Shown: positions 42,981 to 57,413 of the stretch, piece by piece
Layout: the number at the start of each line of letters is the position of its first letter
How positions within the stretch are numbered: the stretch's first letter is position 1
NCBI RefSeq assembly: GCF_933775445.1
Contig: NC_065874.1
Location: forward strand, 3,243,001 to 3,307,000
DNA: 64,000 nt
Direction of reading: 5' to 3'
Origin: Argentina anserina
Taxonomy: Eukaryota > Streptophyta > Magnoliopsida > Rosales > Rosaceae
Program-made: the position numbers and the translations under genes
The notes under the pieces: model-generated
Told to the model about the DNA's origin: nothing
The model's database searches: none
Seen by the model: the letters and a program-made list of their open reading frames with translations, nothing else

Positions 42981-45829
42981 ATGGTAGAGTATGAGGAAGA
43001 AACAAAGTGTAATTTGGAGCAATCAAAAGAAGACTTGCTTTGGAAACCTAAATATGATATGGAGTTTGATTGTGAGAAAGCGGCATATGACTTTTATAAT
43101 GAGTATGGACGCCATGTGGGCTTTAGTATTAGAAGAGATGGTTGTGGCAGAGGTAAATCTGGTGTACTTACTTCAAGAACTTTCATTTGTTGTAAGGAAG
43201 GTGAGTGAGGGAAGGATAAGAGAGACGATTTGACAAAAAACCCAAGAGCACAGAAAAGGACCAGATGTGGAGCGCTTATGGGCATTAAGTTGGATAGACC
43301 TACATGTAAGTTCTGGGTTTACCGTTTCTCTGAAGAGCACAATCATCCTCTTGTTAAAAAAGAGTGTGTGCATATGATGCCCTCTCAACATGGTGTGACA
43401 GAGTTAAATGGTGCATTTATAGACTTGACCGTAGATTCTAGAGTTCCATTGAAGTCTGCACTTGAACTAATGGGCAGACAAGCTAGCGGAAGGGAGTCAT
43501 TAGGATTTACAAAGCAAGACCAGAAGAACTATCTTCGAACAACCCGATAAAAGAAAATGAAATTTGAGGAGGCTACCTATTTGTTTGAATATTTTTCAAA
43601 ACAAATGTTGGAGAATCCATCATTTTTCTATGAGGTGCAGTTGGACGCTGAGGAAAAAATTATCAACGTCTTTTGGACAGATGCTAAAATGATTATGGAT
43701 TATGGTATCTTTGGAGATGTTGTAAGTTTTGATACAACTTACAAAATTAATAAAGCAAATCGACCATTAGCGGTGTTTGTTGGACTAAATAACCACAAAC
43801 AGCGGTTATATTTGGAGCTGCTCTGATGTATGACGAGACAACTGCATCCTTCATATGGTTGTTTGAGACTTTCTTGAAGGCGATGTGTGGGAAGACCCCA
43901 CAAACTATTTTTACTGATCAAGATGCACCGATTATCAAGGCTGTACTACATGTGATGGCTGACACGTACCACCGTCTTTGTGTGTGGTGTTTGATGAAAA
44001 ATGCCCTGAAAAAAATTGGCTTTTTATTTAAGAAATTTGATGGTGAAAGTGAGACCAATGTGCTCAATAGATTTCTTTATTAGATTGATGAAGAAAATGA
44101 ATTCCTATGTGCTTGGAGTCCATGCTTGATGAGTACAATGCTCATGATGATCCTTGGTTGACTGCGACATTTGCAATAAGAAAAAAATGGGTTCATGCAT
44201 ATGTTAAGTGGACATAGTCAACAGGTATGCAAAGTACTCAACTTAGTGAAAGTTGTAATGCTAGCCGGAAGGGCTATTTGAAATCAAACATCCAAATGCC
44301 TGAGTTTTTCTTTCAATTTGAGTCAATGGTGTATGACAAGCGATATAAGGAATTAGAAGCCAAGTATGATCTACTATTTTGGATTGTTCACTGCAAATTG
44401 GACGTTGATATATTGATACATGCACGAGATGTTTATACAAAAGCGATATTTAAAGTATTCCAAGCTCAATTTGAAGCCTCTTTGAAATATTCCATTATGA
44501 AGTGTGATTCCAATGGTGAAAATGTTATCTTCGTAGTTGTTCGAGATGGATTCACCAAGGAACGGATAGTAAAAAGAGAAGGAGAATTCACTGTATCTTG
44601 TAGTTGCAGAATGTTTGAAATTGAAGGTCTCTTGTGTAGACATGCTATCAAAAGTCATGCTAGAAGGTAGAGAGACTACACTCATCAAAACAATTCCTGC
44701 TCAATATGTCTCAGAGAGGTGGAGCAAAATTGCAAGAGTTGATTATGTTGTACAAGATATGCATGGGCACCAGATTGTAGAGAATCCAAGACCATATAAC
44801 AAATTTTGATATAGAAATTTATGTTCTAAACTCATTAAATTAGCATCCAGAGCATTTGAGAGTGAGAAAGCATATAAGCTAGCAACTACGGAAGCTGATA
44901 AATTAGCAAAGATGGTTGAAGATTTGTTACGTTTAGAAATAAATGGTGAAAAAGTTGTGGAAGACTCGGAACAAAATGTACATGTTGGTTGCTCTAACAA
45001 TGTTAATATTGTGAAAGCAACAGGTTTTAAAAAATAAAGAAGCTACCCATCATGGAAAATGCAGAGCTAAAGGAGTCTTAGAAGCTGCATTAAGCAAAAG
45101 CAAAAAGAAGCTTGTGCATGTATATTGTCCTTCACCATTATGTTAATTTGGCTGATAATAAGCATTATTGAATAATTTATACAATGATAGGTAACCGGAG
45201 TTTCAAAACAGAGTACAACAGTTCACCAATCTCCTGTAACTTCTTCACATCAATCTCAGGTGACCATTTGCTATATTTGATACATTGTGGTTTTCTCTTT
45301 CTTATATGGTGCTAAATTTGGTAAATATATCATGATAGGTCATTGGAGCTTCAAACAATACTCCTCACAAAGATGTGTGCAATCAATCTTCGTTATCTCT
45401 TTCACAGTCATCTCAGGTATATTATTTGTTGACGATAATGAGTATACAAATATTAAGGGATTCTATGATTCACTATTTCATTACATCACTTAGGTACCTA
45501 TCTGCTATCCTATGGTTGTTGCTAATGGTAACTACATGCCAATGATCTATCATCCATATAACGTAAGTGTGTGTTTGCTATATAGCTAGGCATGATATAT
45601 TAGTTGTATATGTGGTTTTTTTTTTTTGCTATCTAATTATGTTACTGCTAATACACTATAGATGCATGACCGGAATATGCCAAATCAAATGTCTTGGATG
45701 CCTTATCAAGAATCCTCAGGCCAGCCAAGTTCACGAGAATATGTTCAATTAAGTATGATGGGATTTTCAGGATCCGTATTTTCATTTCCATTGCCACACC
45801 CAGGAACATCAAATGATTGGGAGAAATAA
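42981..45829 (+). pseudogene. FAR1/FHY3-type MULE transposase, broken core with intact 3' exons
   Basis: Domains in order: FAR1 DNA-binding (zinc-finger-like) region (about 43040-43350, ending FSEEHNHPL), MULE transposase domain (about 43600-44070, with GDVVSFDTTY, FTDQDAP and a C/H-rich RLCVWC), and SWIM zinc finger near 44595-44655 (CSCRMF...CRHAI). Breaks: TGA at 43206, TAA at 43548, a one-base frameshift near 43805, TAG at 44081, another frameshift before 44215, TAG at 44215, a frameshift near 44645 and one near 45030. Downstream exons 45191-45259, 45339-45416, 45494-45562 and 45662-45829 stay open, all phase 0 with GT/AG borders, and encode a Ser/Gln-rich then Met/Pro-rich tail ending TSNDWEK. 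A 5' UTR intron probably ends at TTTCAG before the ATG. No active transposase can be made from this copy. Confidence 0.88.
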
Positions 45830-46084
45830 ATGTACTCATATCTTAGAGAATTATGGGTTCGTAGAAAGTTTGCATATGTGAAAATTAGATTGAGAGCCAA
45901 TTCATAGAACTCCCTTGCATTTGTATCAGTTGCTTTATTTTGTTTCAGTTACAATACTACAAGTGTTTGATTCTATAGATACATATTGCTAAATGGAAAT
46001 AATGCACATTCATTGTTGACTTTTTTCCTTGCATTTTGTGATTGTGTTGGTCATTGGTGCTGAACAATATGACAGTACAAAGAG

Positions 46085-46230
46085 ATATAAGGAGATATTG
46101 AGAAAGAGAAGAAGTGAAACTGAAAGTATCATTTTAAGTGAAGGAAAATAATCATCTCCATCAAATTTAATCGGATGGTCCATATATTTCTATGAGGCAA
46201 TATGAGGAAAATAGCCATGAGGAGAGGATA
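46085..46230 (-). repeat. Right terminal inverted repeat of the MULE
   Basis: Inverted counterpart of 42241-42386. It ends ATGAGGAGAGGAT at 46230. Confidence 0.9.
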
Positions 46231-46865
46231 TGAATTCATTCAGACATTCCTAACCTTTCTTTATGATTGTGACACATATACAAAGTACTTCATCTGATGG
46301 TTCTTAATTTAGTCAGGTTCTTACTCCAATTTTTTTGCCTCTCCCCAGCTCTCTCAATTCTCACTACACTTCAACTAATTTTTTGTCAACTCTCTCTCCA
46401 TCTCTCTCTCAACTTTCCAAGCTCTAACATGTTAGCTACTACTCCTCTCTTTCTCTCTTTGGTTGCCAGTCAAGAAATATTGCGGATTTTATTAAACCTT
46501 CCGTGTTTCTTGTAAAAACCAATATCATCTCTGCACCCAAAATGGATAGTTTTGATTTGAATTGTGAATTTGTATACTTCTTTATCTCATCTATGAGATG
46601 GAGGATCTCTATCAAGTTTATTGACATAATCCATAAGCTTGGAGCCTTGAAGACAAACCGGAGAACGACATACAAGAGCTAAACAAAGGGGTACTAAAGG
46701 AAAAAAGAACAAAAGAGAAGAAGAAAGAAACTAAAGTAGATGTGTTAGGGAATTATAGACCTTTAGTTGCATTGTATCCAAGTGTTGACATCTCTTTCCA
46801 CCTCAAAGGTCAGGAAAAAGCTCAGGCCACAAAGGGTCAAGAGATGATCCTCTTCCGAGGAGAAA

Positions 46866-47087
46866 ACTAGAAATGAAAGGGGGTGGGTGCTGCAAAAAGG
46901 GAGTCGGGTGCCTAGTATAATTTTAATAGACGAAAATAACCCTCAAATAAGGCCCATGACATCTTAATAACTGCTAGAAATGAAAGGGGGGGGGGGGGGT
47001 GGGTGCTGCAAAAAGGGAGTCGGGTGCCCAGTACAATTTTGATAGACCAAAATAACCCTCAAATAAGGCCCATGACATCTTAATAAC
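46866..47087 (+). repeat. 108-bp tandem duplication
   Basis: Two head-to-tail copies starting CTAGAAATGAAAGGGGG and including GGGTGCTGCAAAAAGG and AAATAAGGCCCATGACATC. The second copy has a G run of about 14 where the first has five. The stretch between the MULE end and here (46231-46865) holds no recognised gene. Confidence 0.9.
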
Positions 47088-47348
47088 GGCGTCATTGACG
47101 TCGTGTATGATTAGTGAGTTAGAATTCTAAATTTGAGTACTGAAATCTATGATTTATAACTTGATGTACCTAAATTATTAGTGAGCTATATTTCATGCAC
47201 TATTTGTAAAATTTAGCCGGACAAATAATGAATATGCAAATGGTTGCACCAAGATGAAGTTGCAGATATTAGCCAATTTTTTTCTAATCCTTTTGGAATT
47301 TATCTGGGACAAAATGACAGCAACAAAACAAAGAAGCATAGGGGAAAT

Positions 47349-48069
47349 TAGGGGTGGATTAATAGGTATACCAACATCATTTTTCCAATACCATGTACTA
47401 ACCAACATATAATTGGTATGAAAAATTCACCACTTAAACCAATCAATAACGTTGGTATACCAACTAATTGGTATGGTTGGTACTCGGTTGGTACGGTTGG
47501 TAATGAGCTTCTACCAATATGTTTATGACCCAAAAATTTATAGGTCCAATCCAAATAAGTAATAGCAAATAACAACACAAATACAAAGTTTTATACAACT
47601 TTAACCAAATTACCAAGTACAAAGTCATAAATTAAACATGTTAAAGTCCAAAAATTATAAATTTAACAAAAAATTACGGTTGAGATTTATTTTTCATTAA
47701 ATCTACGGCTGAAATATTTATGGATATATATAGTTTTTAAGAATATATATATATATATATATTGTTTTACATGAGTTGTTGTAATTGTAATGATAACTTA
47801 GTGGTAGTTGGCTTCTTCTTGCATGGAAGAATACCAAGTTAGACTCACCATGGATGCATATATTAGAGTTTTTTCATAAAACTTCTATTTCGGTTGGTAC
47901 GGCATACTATGGTACACAAAAAATTTGTACCACCTACCAACCATTTTTTAAAATATGGTACGGTATATTGTACCGTATACCATGTACCAATTTAGTGGTA
48001 TACCAATATATTTGGTACGGTTAGTATATAAATTGGTTAGAATAGAATTGTGTACCATTGCCACCCCTA
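47349..48069. mobile_element. hAT-type non-autonomous element (TAGGGGTGG ends)
   Basis: It starts TAGGGGTGGATTAATAGG and ends TTGCCACCCCTA, inverted ends known from many plant hAT MITEs. Flanking octamers are GGGGAAAT and GGGGATGA, a worn 8-bp duplication. The interior is full of GGTATACCAA / TTGGTAC palindromes. It includes near 47800-47850 a stretch (AACTTAGTGGTAGTTGGC...CAAGTTAGACTCACC) that looks like a worn tRNA-derived A/B-box pair. Confidence 0.75.
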
Positions 48070-48397
48070 GGGGATGATAAAACTTAGAAACACAAAGCTT
48101 TCATGCTCCAGACCATAATTTTAAGTGACAGTGGATAACTTATCTTTGGCAGATAAACTTTACATTATAACGATAAATTTGTGACGGTTTGGATAGTGTA
48201 GTAATTACCAATTACATTTCTTCGCAGCTGGCATAATCAATTTGTTCCAAGGCATTATAAGCATGTGCATTGGAATTGAGAAATAAAGTTGAAGGAGGAG
48301 AGAAATAACTAACGGATATAGAATGTGATAAAAGAATATCGTCTCCAGTAATTTTATCCATACAGTTACTGGTCCGCTTATTTTATACAAAGTTATA

Positions 48398-48662
48398 CTA
48401 ATGTCATCTCTAACAGTAACATTATTTTACATAGCTAAAATAGCTAAAAATGATGGTCAAATATCACTTTTAAGACGTGTATTCAGCAAAAATTATATTT
48501 AATTTTAAATAGTTTTTTTCTTGTCTAGCTAGATTTAGTTAGATTATTTAGCTAAAACTATATTTAGCTTTTAAATAGCTATTCTATTAGAGTTATAAGT
48601 TATCCTAAAAATTGTTAAATTTAAAAAAAAATTCAAAATGGCTAGGTTGTTAGAGATGCCCT
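48398..48662. mobile_element. Small AT-rich MITE
   Basis: The right end reads GGGCATCTCTAACAACC on the minus strand and the left end GTCATCTCTAACAGTAAC on the plus strand, about 15 bp of imperfect inverted match. The interior has repeated TAGCTAAA/TTTAGCTA words. It sits at the junction between the two duplicated segments. Confidence 0.6.
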
Positions 48663-49415
48663 AACAAACATGAAGTGGCAGATATAAATCAATTATGTCC
48701 AATCCTTTTGCTATTTATCTGGGATAAGATGACAGTAAGAAACAAAGAAGCACAGGGAAAATGTCAAATGATCAACTTTGAAACTAAGAAGTTCCTACTA
48801 GACACCAAAATTTTGCAGGACAGTGATACACTTTGGTCCATAGTAGAGATAATATGATAAACTTTACAATATTGTGATATTATTGGGTCTGTTTGAATTG
48901 TGAGCGGACTAGTAATGAACCAATTATATGTCCATTTCGTTTTTATATATATACTCTTATAACTAAAATTGGGCTTACTAGCCAAAATAGATTTTTTTTA
49001 CTTTTTTATCCTTTAAATATTAAATAACTTTCAAAAGTTAAGGACAGTGAAGAAATCTAATCTCATTTTACAACACAAATGTCTGCTTTCCACGTTTATT
49101 TCTGACACACATCTACACTTTCCTCTCATCTCACGTTAATTGCTAAATTTTATTTTTCACACTCATAGGATGCGAGATAGTTTAATTTGTTCAAAGGCAA
49201 CATGATATGTATTATAAGTTGTTGACTAGAATTGAGAAGTGCAGTTCAAGAAGATAACTGACAGATACTAGTATGCGATTAAAGAACACCGTACCATCCC
49301 CAGTAATGTTTTCTCTAAAATTGCTGGTCCACTTCGTTGATACAAAGTTATACTAACAAAGATGAATAAGAAACTCTTGTTCTACTCTGTTCTTGTTTGA
49401 GTTAGTAAGAAACAA

Positions 49416-49559
49416 GGTTCTAAAAAACGCTAGGTGTTAATCGGGCGAACAGTTAAAAACCAGCGCTTAGAGGATTAATCGGGGATTAATCGGCCCAAAA
49501 TTGAGACGGTCAAAGATCTCCGGGCGCCTAGGCGGTCATAGGCGGGGATTTTTAGAACA
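49416..49559. mobile_element. Short MITE with GTTCTAAAAA ends
   Basis: The ends GGTTCTAAAAAACGC and, inverted, TGTTCTAAAAATCCCCGCC frame a 144-bp block rich in GGCGCCTAGGCGG and GATTAATCGG words. No coding potential. Target duplication not resolved. Confidence 0.6.
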
Positions 49560-51236
49560 TTGAGTAAGAAGGTACATAACAAGAGCATCCCTAACGAATC
49601 ACAAAAAAAATAGTAATATACATTTTTAAGTGGAAGCATCCTCTATACCCATCGGCACTCAACATTTTCACATACGCACATAATAGTAATTAATTAAATT
49701 CACTTTTTTCCCGACCTCAAAGTCTAAGGCCTTAATTCCTAAATCAAATCCCTACCTTAGCTCCACTCTCCACCACAATACTACCATCTTCCATTAACTA
49801 CTCAAGTGTGGTTTTGTGGCGTTACTCGGCGAGCTCCCTAGATCGAATTGGAGATTTATAGTTTTTATTTTTATTTGGTAATCTCAAGTGAAAGAGGTGA
49901 TGGAATTGGAATTAGGATTTAATTTTACTTTGTTTAATTATTTTGGTTATTCTGATTTTAAGTTTGGATTGAGTTGAATTCTAATTGCTACTTTTTGGAA
50001 TAGTCAAGGAAGATAATAAAGAAGAAGCAGGTTTTTGTCCATCCACTTCATCGGTTCAAGCTGCTTTATTCATTCAATTAACATAATTAAGTATTTTTGA
50101 TGTATGAATTAATTGAATAGAATTATAAATTCCCGGATTGTTTTGTGACTTTTGTGTTCTACTATTTTATCGAATTGTTTGGTTATATATGTGCACTTAT
50201 CAATTTTGGTAGTTAGATGTCATGTCACATTGTTAGTAGTTGGCTAATATAAGTATTGTTTTTCAATGATTATAAGTTATTAGACTAAGATCATGTAATA
50301 TCAAAACTTCAGCCAAAACGAAGCGTTCGAAAAAAATTACTTCATGGTTTTTAAACACCGTCCAAATTCTTACTATTTACTTCTTCTTCGATTTAGAAAT
50401 TAGAACTTCAAGCATCCCCTGTGACTATTCAGGATCCGCCACTAATTGAGGGGTATCATTGATCATTGTTTTTCAACTGCATATAATAGATATTATAAAA
50501 TGCATTTCTTTATCTGTTAAGTATACATTGAATTCATATATATATATTTTGATTGTCTATTCAATTCCTTTGTCTGATTTCGTTGGCCACATACAGTATG
50601 ATTATCTGAGATATTGTTGGAAACTACTGTGTAGTATGAGCTAATGTTGCTGTTTTTGTCTCAGTATTATAGGGCTATGTTGGAGCAAATCTAATGAAAT
50701 GGCTTTACAACAACATTGTGTTTTTCATGAATTCTTAAGTACAAGAAATTTGGTTAAATCATTCATCTATACTTGACCAACTGACTTCTCTAAAAGATGA
50801 ACAAACTTCTATATTGTACGTCTTGGTATGGCCTGGTGGGATGTTCCTCCAGCGTTTATTTTATCATATTGTCCTAATGACCAATTGGGTTTTCCTCAAT
50901 TTCATTAGTTTGTTGGCATTAGTCCTCCATCTATCCCTCTTTTGTTGTTTTTTTGTTCTCTTTAATAAATTCAAACAAGGGCAAAGACTGCGACTAGACC
51001 CTTATTTGTTTCCGCAAAAAAAAAAAAACCTTGTATATAAATTAATATGAAAGATTGTCAATAGCTTAGAATCCGAAGCAGACTACATGAAGTTTATTAG
51101 CATACACTACTGGAATCTCACACAATTAGTGGCAAGAAGTCAACAAACAGCAGCATAAGATTCAAACAACATGAACAATCACAAAATGGATTCAGCAAGT
51201 AAGAACTCTGAGATCTCAATAAAATGGTAATTATAA
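49560..51236. other. Intergenic; a hAT-like end near 50443
   Basis: No gene recognised. At about 50428-50443 GGATCCGCCACT matches the terminal motif of the hAT MITE family (minus strand AGTGGCGGATCC), but its partner end could not be found. The right end should hold the 3' UTR of PYL copy 3. Confidence 0.4.
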
Positions 51237-51752
51237 TTATTTACCAGCCATCTTTTCTGTGACTTTGGCCAACGATCTCAGGTTACATCCCACAATAGTA
51301 TCAGCAAACAAACAAGTATCCTCCTTGCTACTCCCCGCCGGAACATCCACCACATACGACTGAGTCACCACCGTCTTCGATCCACCCTTTTCTTCTTCAC
51401 CGTCTTCTTTATGCAGCGTCGTCATAGAACTATAGTTTGCAAGCTTGTGATCACCGCCCACAATGCTGAAGTTCATGACATGCTTATCGTCGTCGAGCTT
51501 GTCAAGCCTCTCCATGCTGCTACTCCCCGGCAAGCCGGAGCTGACGATCACCTCACGTATGCTGCCGGCGGTGCCGCCGTCGCCGGCACGCATGGTGCAG
51601 CTCTTGATGAACTGCTTGTGCGCTTGAGGGTTGTCGAATTGACGAACTATGGACCAAACTAGGGGGAGCGGTGCGTCTATGATTTGGCTATGGCTTGAAC
51701 CACACTGGTTTGGCAAGAGGGGCTTGTCATGGTGACCATCTTGCTTACTCAT
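51237..51752 (-). CDS. PYR/PYL/RCAR abscisic-acid-receptor-like protein (copy 3)
   Basis: An intronless ORF of 171 residues. Equivalents of PYR1 Lys59, Lys63, Glu94, Tyr120 and Asn167 are kept (Lys46, Lys50, Glu81, Tyr107, CNLR). Tyr58 of PYR1 is His45, Glu141 is Gln (TQSYVVD), the gate is SGLPG (72-76) and the latch HKL (102-104). An acidic insert (EDGEEEKGG) lengthens the loop before the strand containing QSYVVD. It shares LLPNQCGSS and [12 protein letters not shown] with the other two copies, so the three are recent paralogues. It lies about 10 kb from copy 2 in opposite orientation, with the MULE and the duplicated segments between. Codon use is more GC-rich than in copies 1 and 2. Confidence 0.93.
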   Translation of the reverse strand: MSKQDGHHDKPLLPNQCGSSHSQIIDAPLPLVWSIVRQFDNPQAHKQFIKSCTMRAGDGGTAGSIREVIVSSGLPGSSSMERLDKLDDDKHVMNFSIVGGDHKLANYSSMTTLHKEDGEEEKGGSKTVVTQSYVVDVPAGSSKEDTCLFADTIVGCNLRSLAKVTEKMAGK

Positions 51753-51878
51753 TAGAGAAGTTTGATGGATGAATATATTTTCAAGAAGGGATTCTAGTTT
51801 CTAGTTCTAAAACCAATCAACAACCAGGGAAAAACAAAAAATTTGATAGAACTTGGCAAAAATTAAGGCTTTGGAAGA

Positions 51879-51888
51879 TATTTATATG
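51879..51888 (-). promoter_or_regulatory. Candidate TATA box of PYL copy 3
   Basis: The minus strand reads CATATAAATA about 127 bp upstream of the ATG. A second AT-rich candidate (ATTTATAAG) lies near 51915. Confidence 0.45.
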
Positions 51889-51919
51889 AGCAAATATGAT
51901 TGGTTTGGTTCTTATAAAT

Positions 51920-53412
51920 AATCTTGGGACTTGATGAATACGATTCGATCTGATGCCTGGGCGGCATGTCTATCGGTTTTGATTGGACAAGGCGGCTCTT
52001 TTCCTGACTTGCTGGTCCTCACATGACCTGTAATTATCAATGAATATGAATTGCCGTAGTGGAGCCAACTCAGCCAAGTTGTAGGATGGATCAATAATAA
52101 TGCAAAGTATTTTTCACATTTGGGATTATTGGAAAAATTATTTTATCGTCTTGGGATTAATAGTATGGAAGAATGCACAAAATATCAGATAGAATAGTAC
52201 TCTATCTTGTTCGACACTGCTGAAATTAGTGAAAATCTAGAGTAACGACGTTGCAGACATTCTACAATTATGTAATTTCAATAATTTTAAATTGACACGT
52301 TTTTCATAATTTGAGTTTTGATTGATCTTCATTTTTTTTTGGCATCTAAAAGCCCTTAACAAAGAAAATGAACTTAATCAGCATAGCTGGTTCTAAAACT
52401 TCTAAACTTGGGAACTCCAATAATATCATCCAGCAAGGCTTCGACAATCAAAGCAGAAGGCTCAAGTAAAGTTCAAATTTGAATTTTAATGATCTTCATC
52501 CCATTTATCATCTTGTTCTCATATTTCAAGAAACAATGGCTGCAAGAACCTAGTATTGTTCAATCCAACCTAACTTTGATGCTTAGGAGCATAGGACTAG
52601 TAGATTTGAAGTTTTCAACTCTTTTTTTTTTGTTCCAGAAGTTTTCAACTCTTTTTGAATCCTTATCCACACCCACATCTTTCCACACACAGCCTACACT
52701 TTTTTTTGTTTTTGGTCGGTTAACCTCTCAAGTTTTAAATACAGCAATGAATTGTCCAACTAATACTATTCAATTAGCTTACACAACTCCATAAATGGGT
52801 GATGTCTACTGTTGAATATCTACTCCATAAATGTCGTTTTTTTTATAGAAGAAACGACAAATAGTATATAGTGACTTAGTGAGGCTCCATATCCATTTAT
52901 AATCTAAAATGCACAAGGGCCACACATGACACACCTCTATATTGTGAGGTAAATAATTCTATAATTTCTATATGATATGTGATGCTGAGTTTTGAGAGTT
53001 GTATTAGAAGGTTCATATGGTAGGAGACTTACTAGCATTGTTTGTTCATGGCTGTCCACACACCGTATACCACCAAAAGAAACTATGGGACACTTTTGCT
53101 CCCATATCAAATGATCAGACATATCCTCTTGGAAAATGAAAAATGTGCTCCAAATATCTCAATTATTGGGCTTATGTGCGGGCCCTAATGAGTGGATCGT
53201 TAACGTGTTCATAACTTTCTTAATGAGCATGATAAATGGCGCGTTAACGTGTTATGGGTGAACTATTAACGAAATAGGTAGTTATAGGGTTTCCCAAATA
53301 CAAACATTGGCCTGGCCCTGGCAGATTCATTGGTTATCGAAAAATATTAACAAACTATATAAATAATCCGTTATGGCTCAATATGCTACAAGTTAAATCC
53401 CGGTGTGCATGA
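51920..53412. other. Intergenic, remnants only
   Basis: No gene recognised. At 53160-53410 words such as GTTAACGTGTT and CCGTTAT recur, as in worn hAT-type repeats, and the hAT element at 53421 sits in this background. Confidence 0.4.
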
Positions 53413-54239
53413 CCCGTTATTAGGGGTGGGTATAAAAAGTTGAAATTTCGATCCCGTCCCAAAATTTATAGGGATGAGATTGGACGGATGTCTAAAAAAT
53501 TTGTATCATCATAATCCCGTCATGTTTCATAATAATGAGACGAGACGTGAGACGAATAATTTATATCACACTCGTCATGTTCCGTCTCGTTTTAAATTTC
53601 ATTTGAATTTCAACCATCAAATATTTCATCATCATCATACATTTATAATTTATGAGAACACCTTAGATGCATTTTATAAGGAAATGACTAATTTCAAAGA
53701 ATGAATCTTTGACCTTTGTTCATTTCCTAAAGATAAACAAGTCCCGGTTAATTTTCTCATTAATATATAGTTCGAGTTATATGATATAAATAAAGACGAT
53801 TTGTATATTGAAAATTTATATGAACTTAGCAATCAGAACATATATAATCTTATATACAATATATAATTATATATGTTTCTCTTGTACAATAACACTAGAA
53901 TTTCTATATACAATATCTATAATGCTATAATTCGAATGATTAATTTAATTTTATAATAATTAAACTCATGGTATCAAAGTAGATGATGAAGAAAATTTAG
54001 AACAATCTATATGTTATTCTATTACAATAATTTGTACTAAAATTTATAGTAAATTAAGTATTTATTATTTAAAGTCTGAGAATGTGGGATAAACTCAGTC
54101 ACATCCCGACGGGATTGATCTTGAGTGAGACGAATTTTTAAAAACACAAATCTCGTCTCAATCCTGTCTCAAATTTAATGAGTGAGACATGACGCGGGAT
54201 CCCGTCTCATCCCGTCCCGTGCTCACCCCTACCCATTAC
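53413..54239. mobile_element. hAT-type non-autonomous element with 8-bp duplication
   Basis: The element proper is 53421-54231 (811 bp). Its ends are TAGGGGTGGGTAT and, inverted, TAGGGGTGAGCAC, flanked by CCCGTTAT and CCCATTAC (6 of 8 identical). Subterminal regions repeat GGGATGAGAC / GTCTCATCCC words in both orientations. No transposase frame. Confidence 0.85.
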
Positions 54240-54690
54240 GACTTGTTAAGGTGAAAGGGTAAACGCTAGTAGGGTTGGCGGTACGTTCTACCCTGCTTGT
54301 AGTACCATGGGCCTAAATGTGAGGCCCATTATTCTATGTCCTATGTTTGTCGTCCACATATTGAGACAAGTCCATATTGATTTGGCCAATTTATTCGTCC
54401 ACATAAGGAGGGTTGAAAGGTAGGTCACCTGCTTCTTCTTCCAGTCTATGACAGGCAAGTCAAAGGGTATGAACTGCAGACGGGTACCAACGTTCACCAC
54501 TAGAACCACCTACAAATATTGGTACTTAACAAACAAAAAATATTAGCACATTTACAAGTTACAACAAGTTGCTTTCTCGTCTTTCTGGGATGATAATACA
54601 CGATGAGACTAAAAGAACCAACAATGATTATAATACCAAAATTTGACTGGTAGGCTTGGATCGCAAGCTGGATAGTTAGTTGTTTCACCT

Positions 54691-54696
54691 TATATA
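54691..54696 (+). promoter_or_regulatory. TATA box of the cysteine protease gene
   Basis: TATATA lies 72 bp upstream of the ATG at 54763. ATGs at 54704 and 54710 fall before the expected transcription start. Confidence 0.55.
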
Positions 54697-54762
54697 CATT
54701 ACAATGCAGATGGATCAAATCAAACCCAACTTTCACCAGTGGAAAACCCTGTTTAGGAAGTC

Positions 54763-57413
<2,651 letters not shown>

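Larger units (their letters stand above)
42241..46230 (+). mobile_element. Mutator-like element (MULE) with FAR1-type transposase gene
   Basis: The two ends, 42241-42386 and 46085-46230, are inverted copies of one another over about 146 bp, roughly 90% identical by eye (both begin ATCCTCTCCTCATGGC). Flanking 10-mers CCGGATTCAG and ATGAATTCAT share GNATTCA, a possible eroded target duplication. Between the ends lies a FAR1/MULE-type transposase gene with several breaks (42981-45829). A TA/CT microsatellite (42381-42434) follows the left end and a leader with a GTACTG donor follows that. The presence of terminal repeats shows the FAR1-like gene is transposon-borne, not a domesticated host FRS gene. 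Confidence 0.9.
47195..49360 (+). repeat. Tandem segmental duplication, one copy carrying a hAT-type element
   Basis: Blocks at 47245-47348 plus 48070-48395 recur at 48665-48760 and 49165-49355, for example AATCCTTTTGNNATTTATCTGGGA, AAACAAAGAAGCA and ACAAAGTTATACTAA. In the first copy a 721-bp element sits after AGCATAGGGGAAAT; in the second the text continues uninterrupted (AGCACAGGGAAAAT). No gene is recognised in either copy. Confidence 0.7.
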
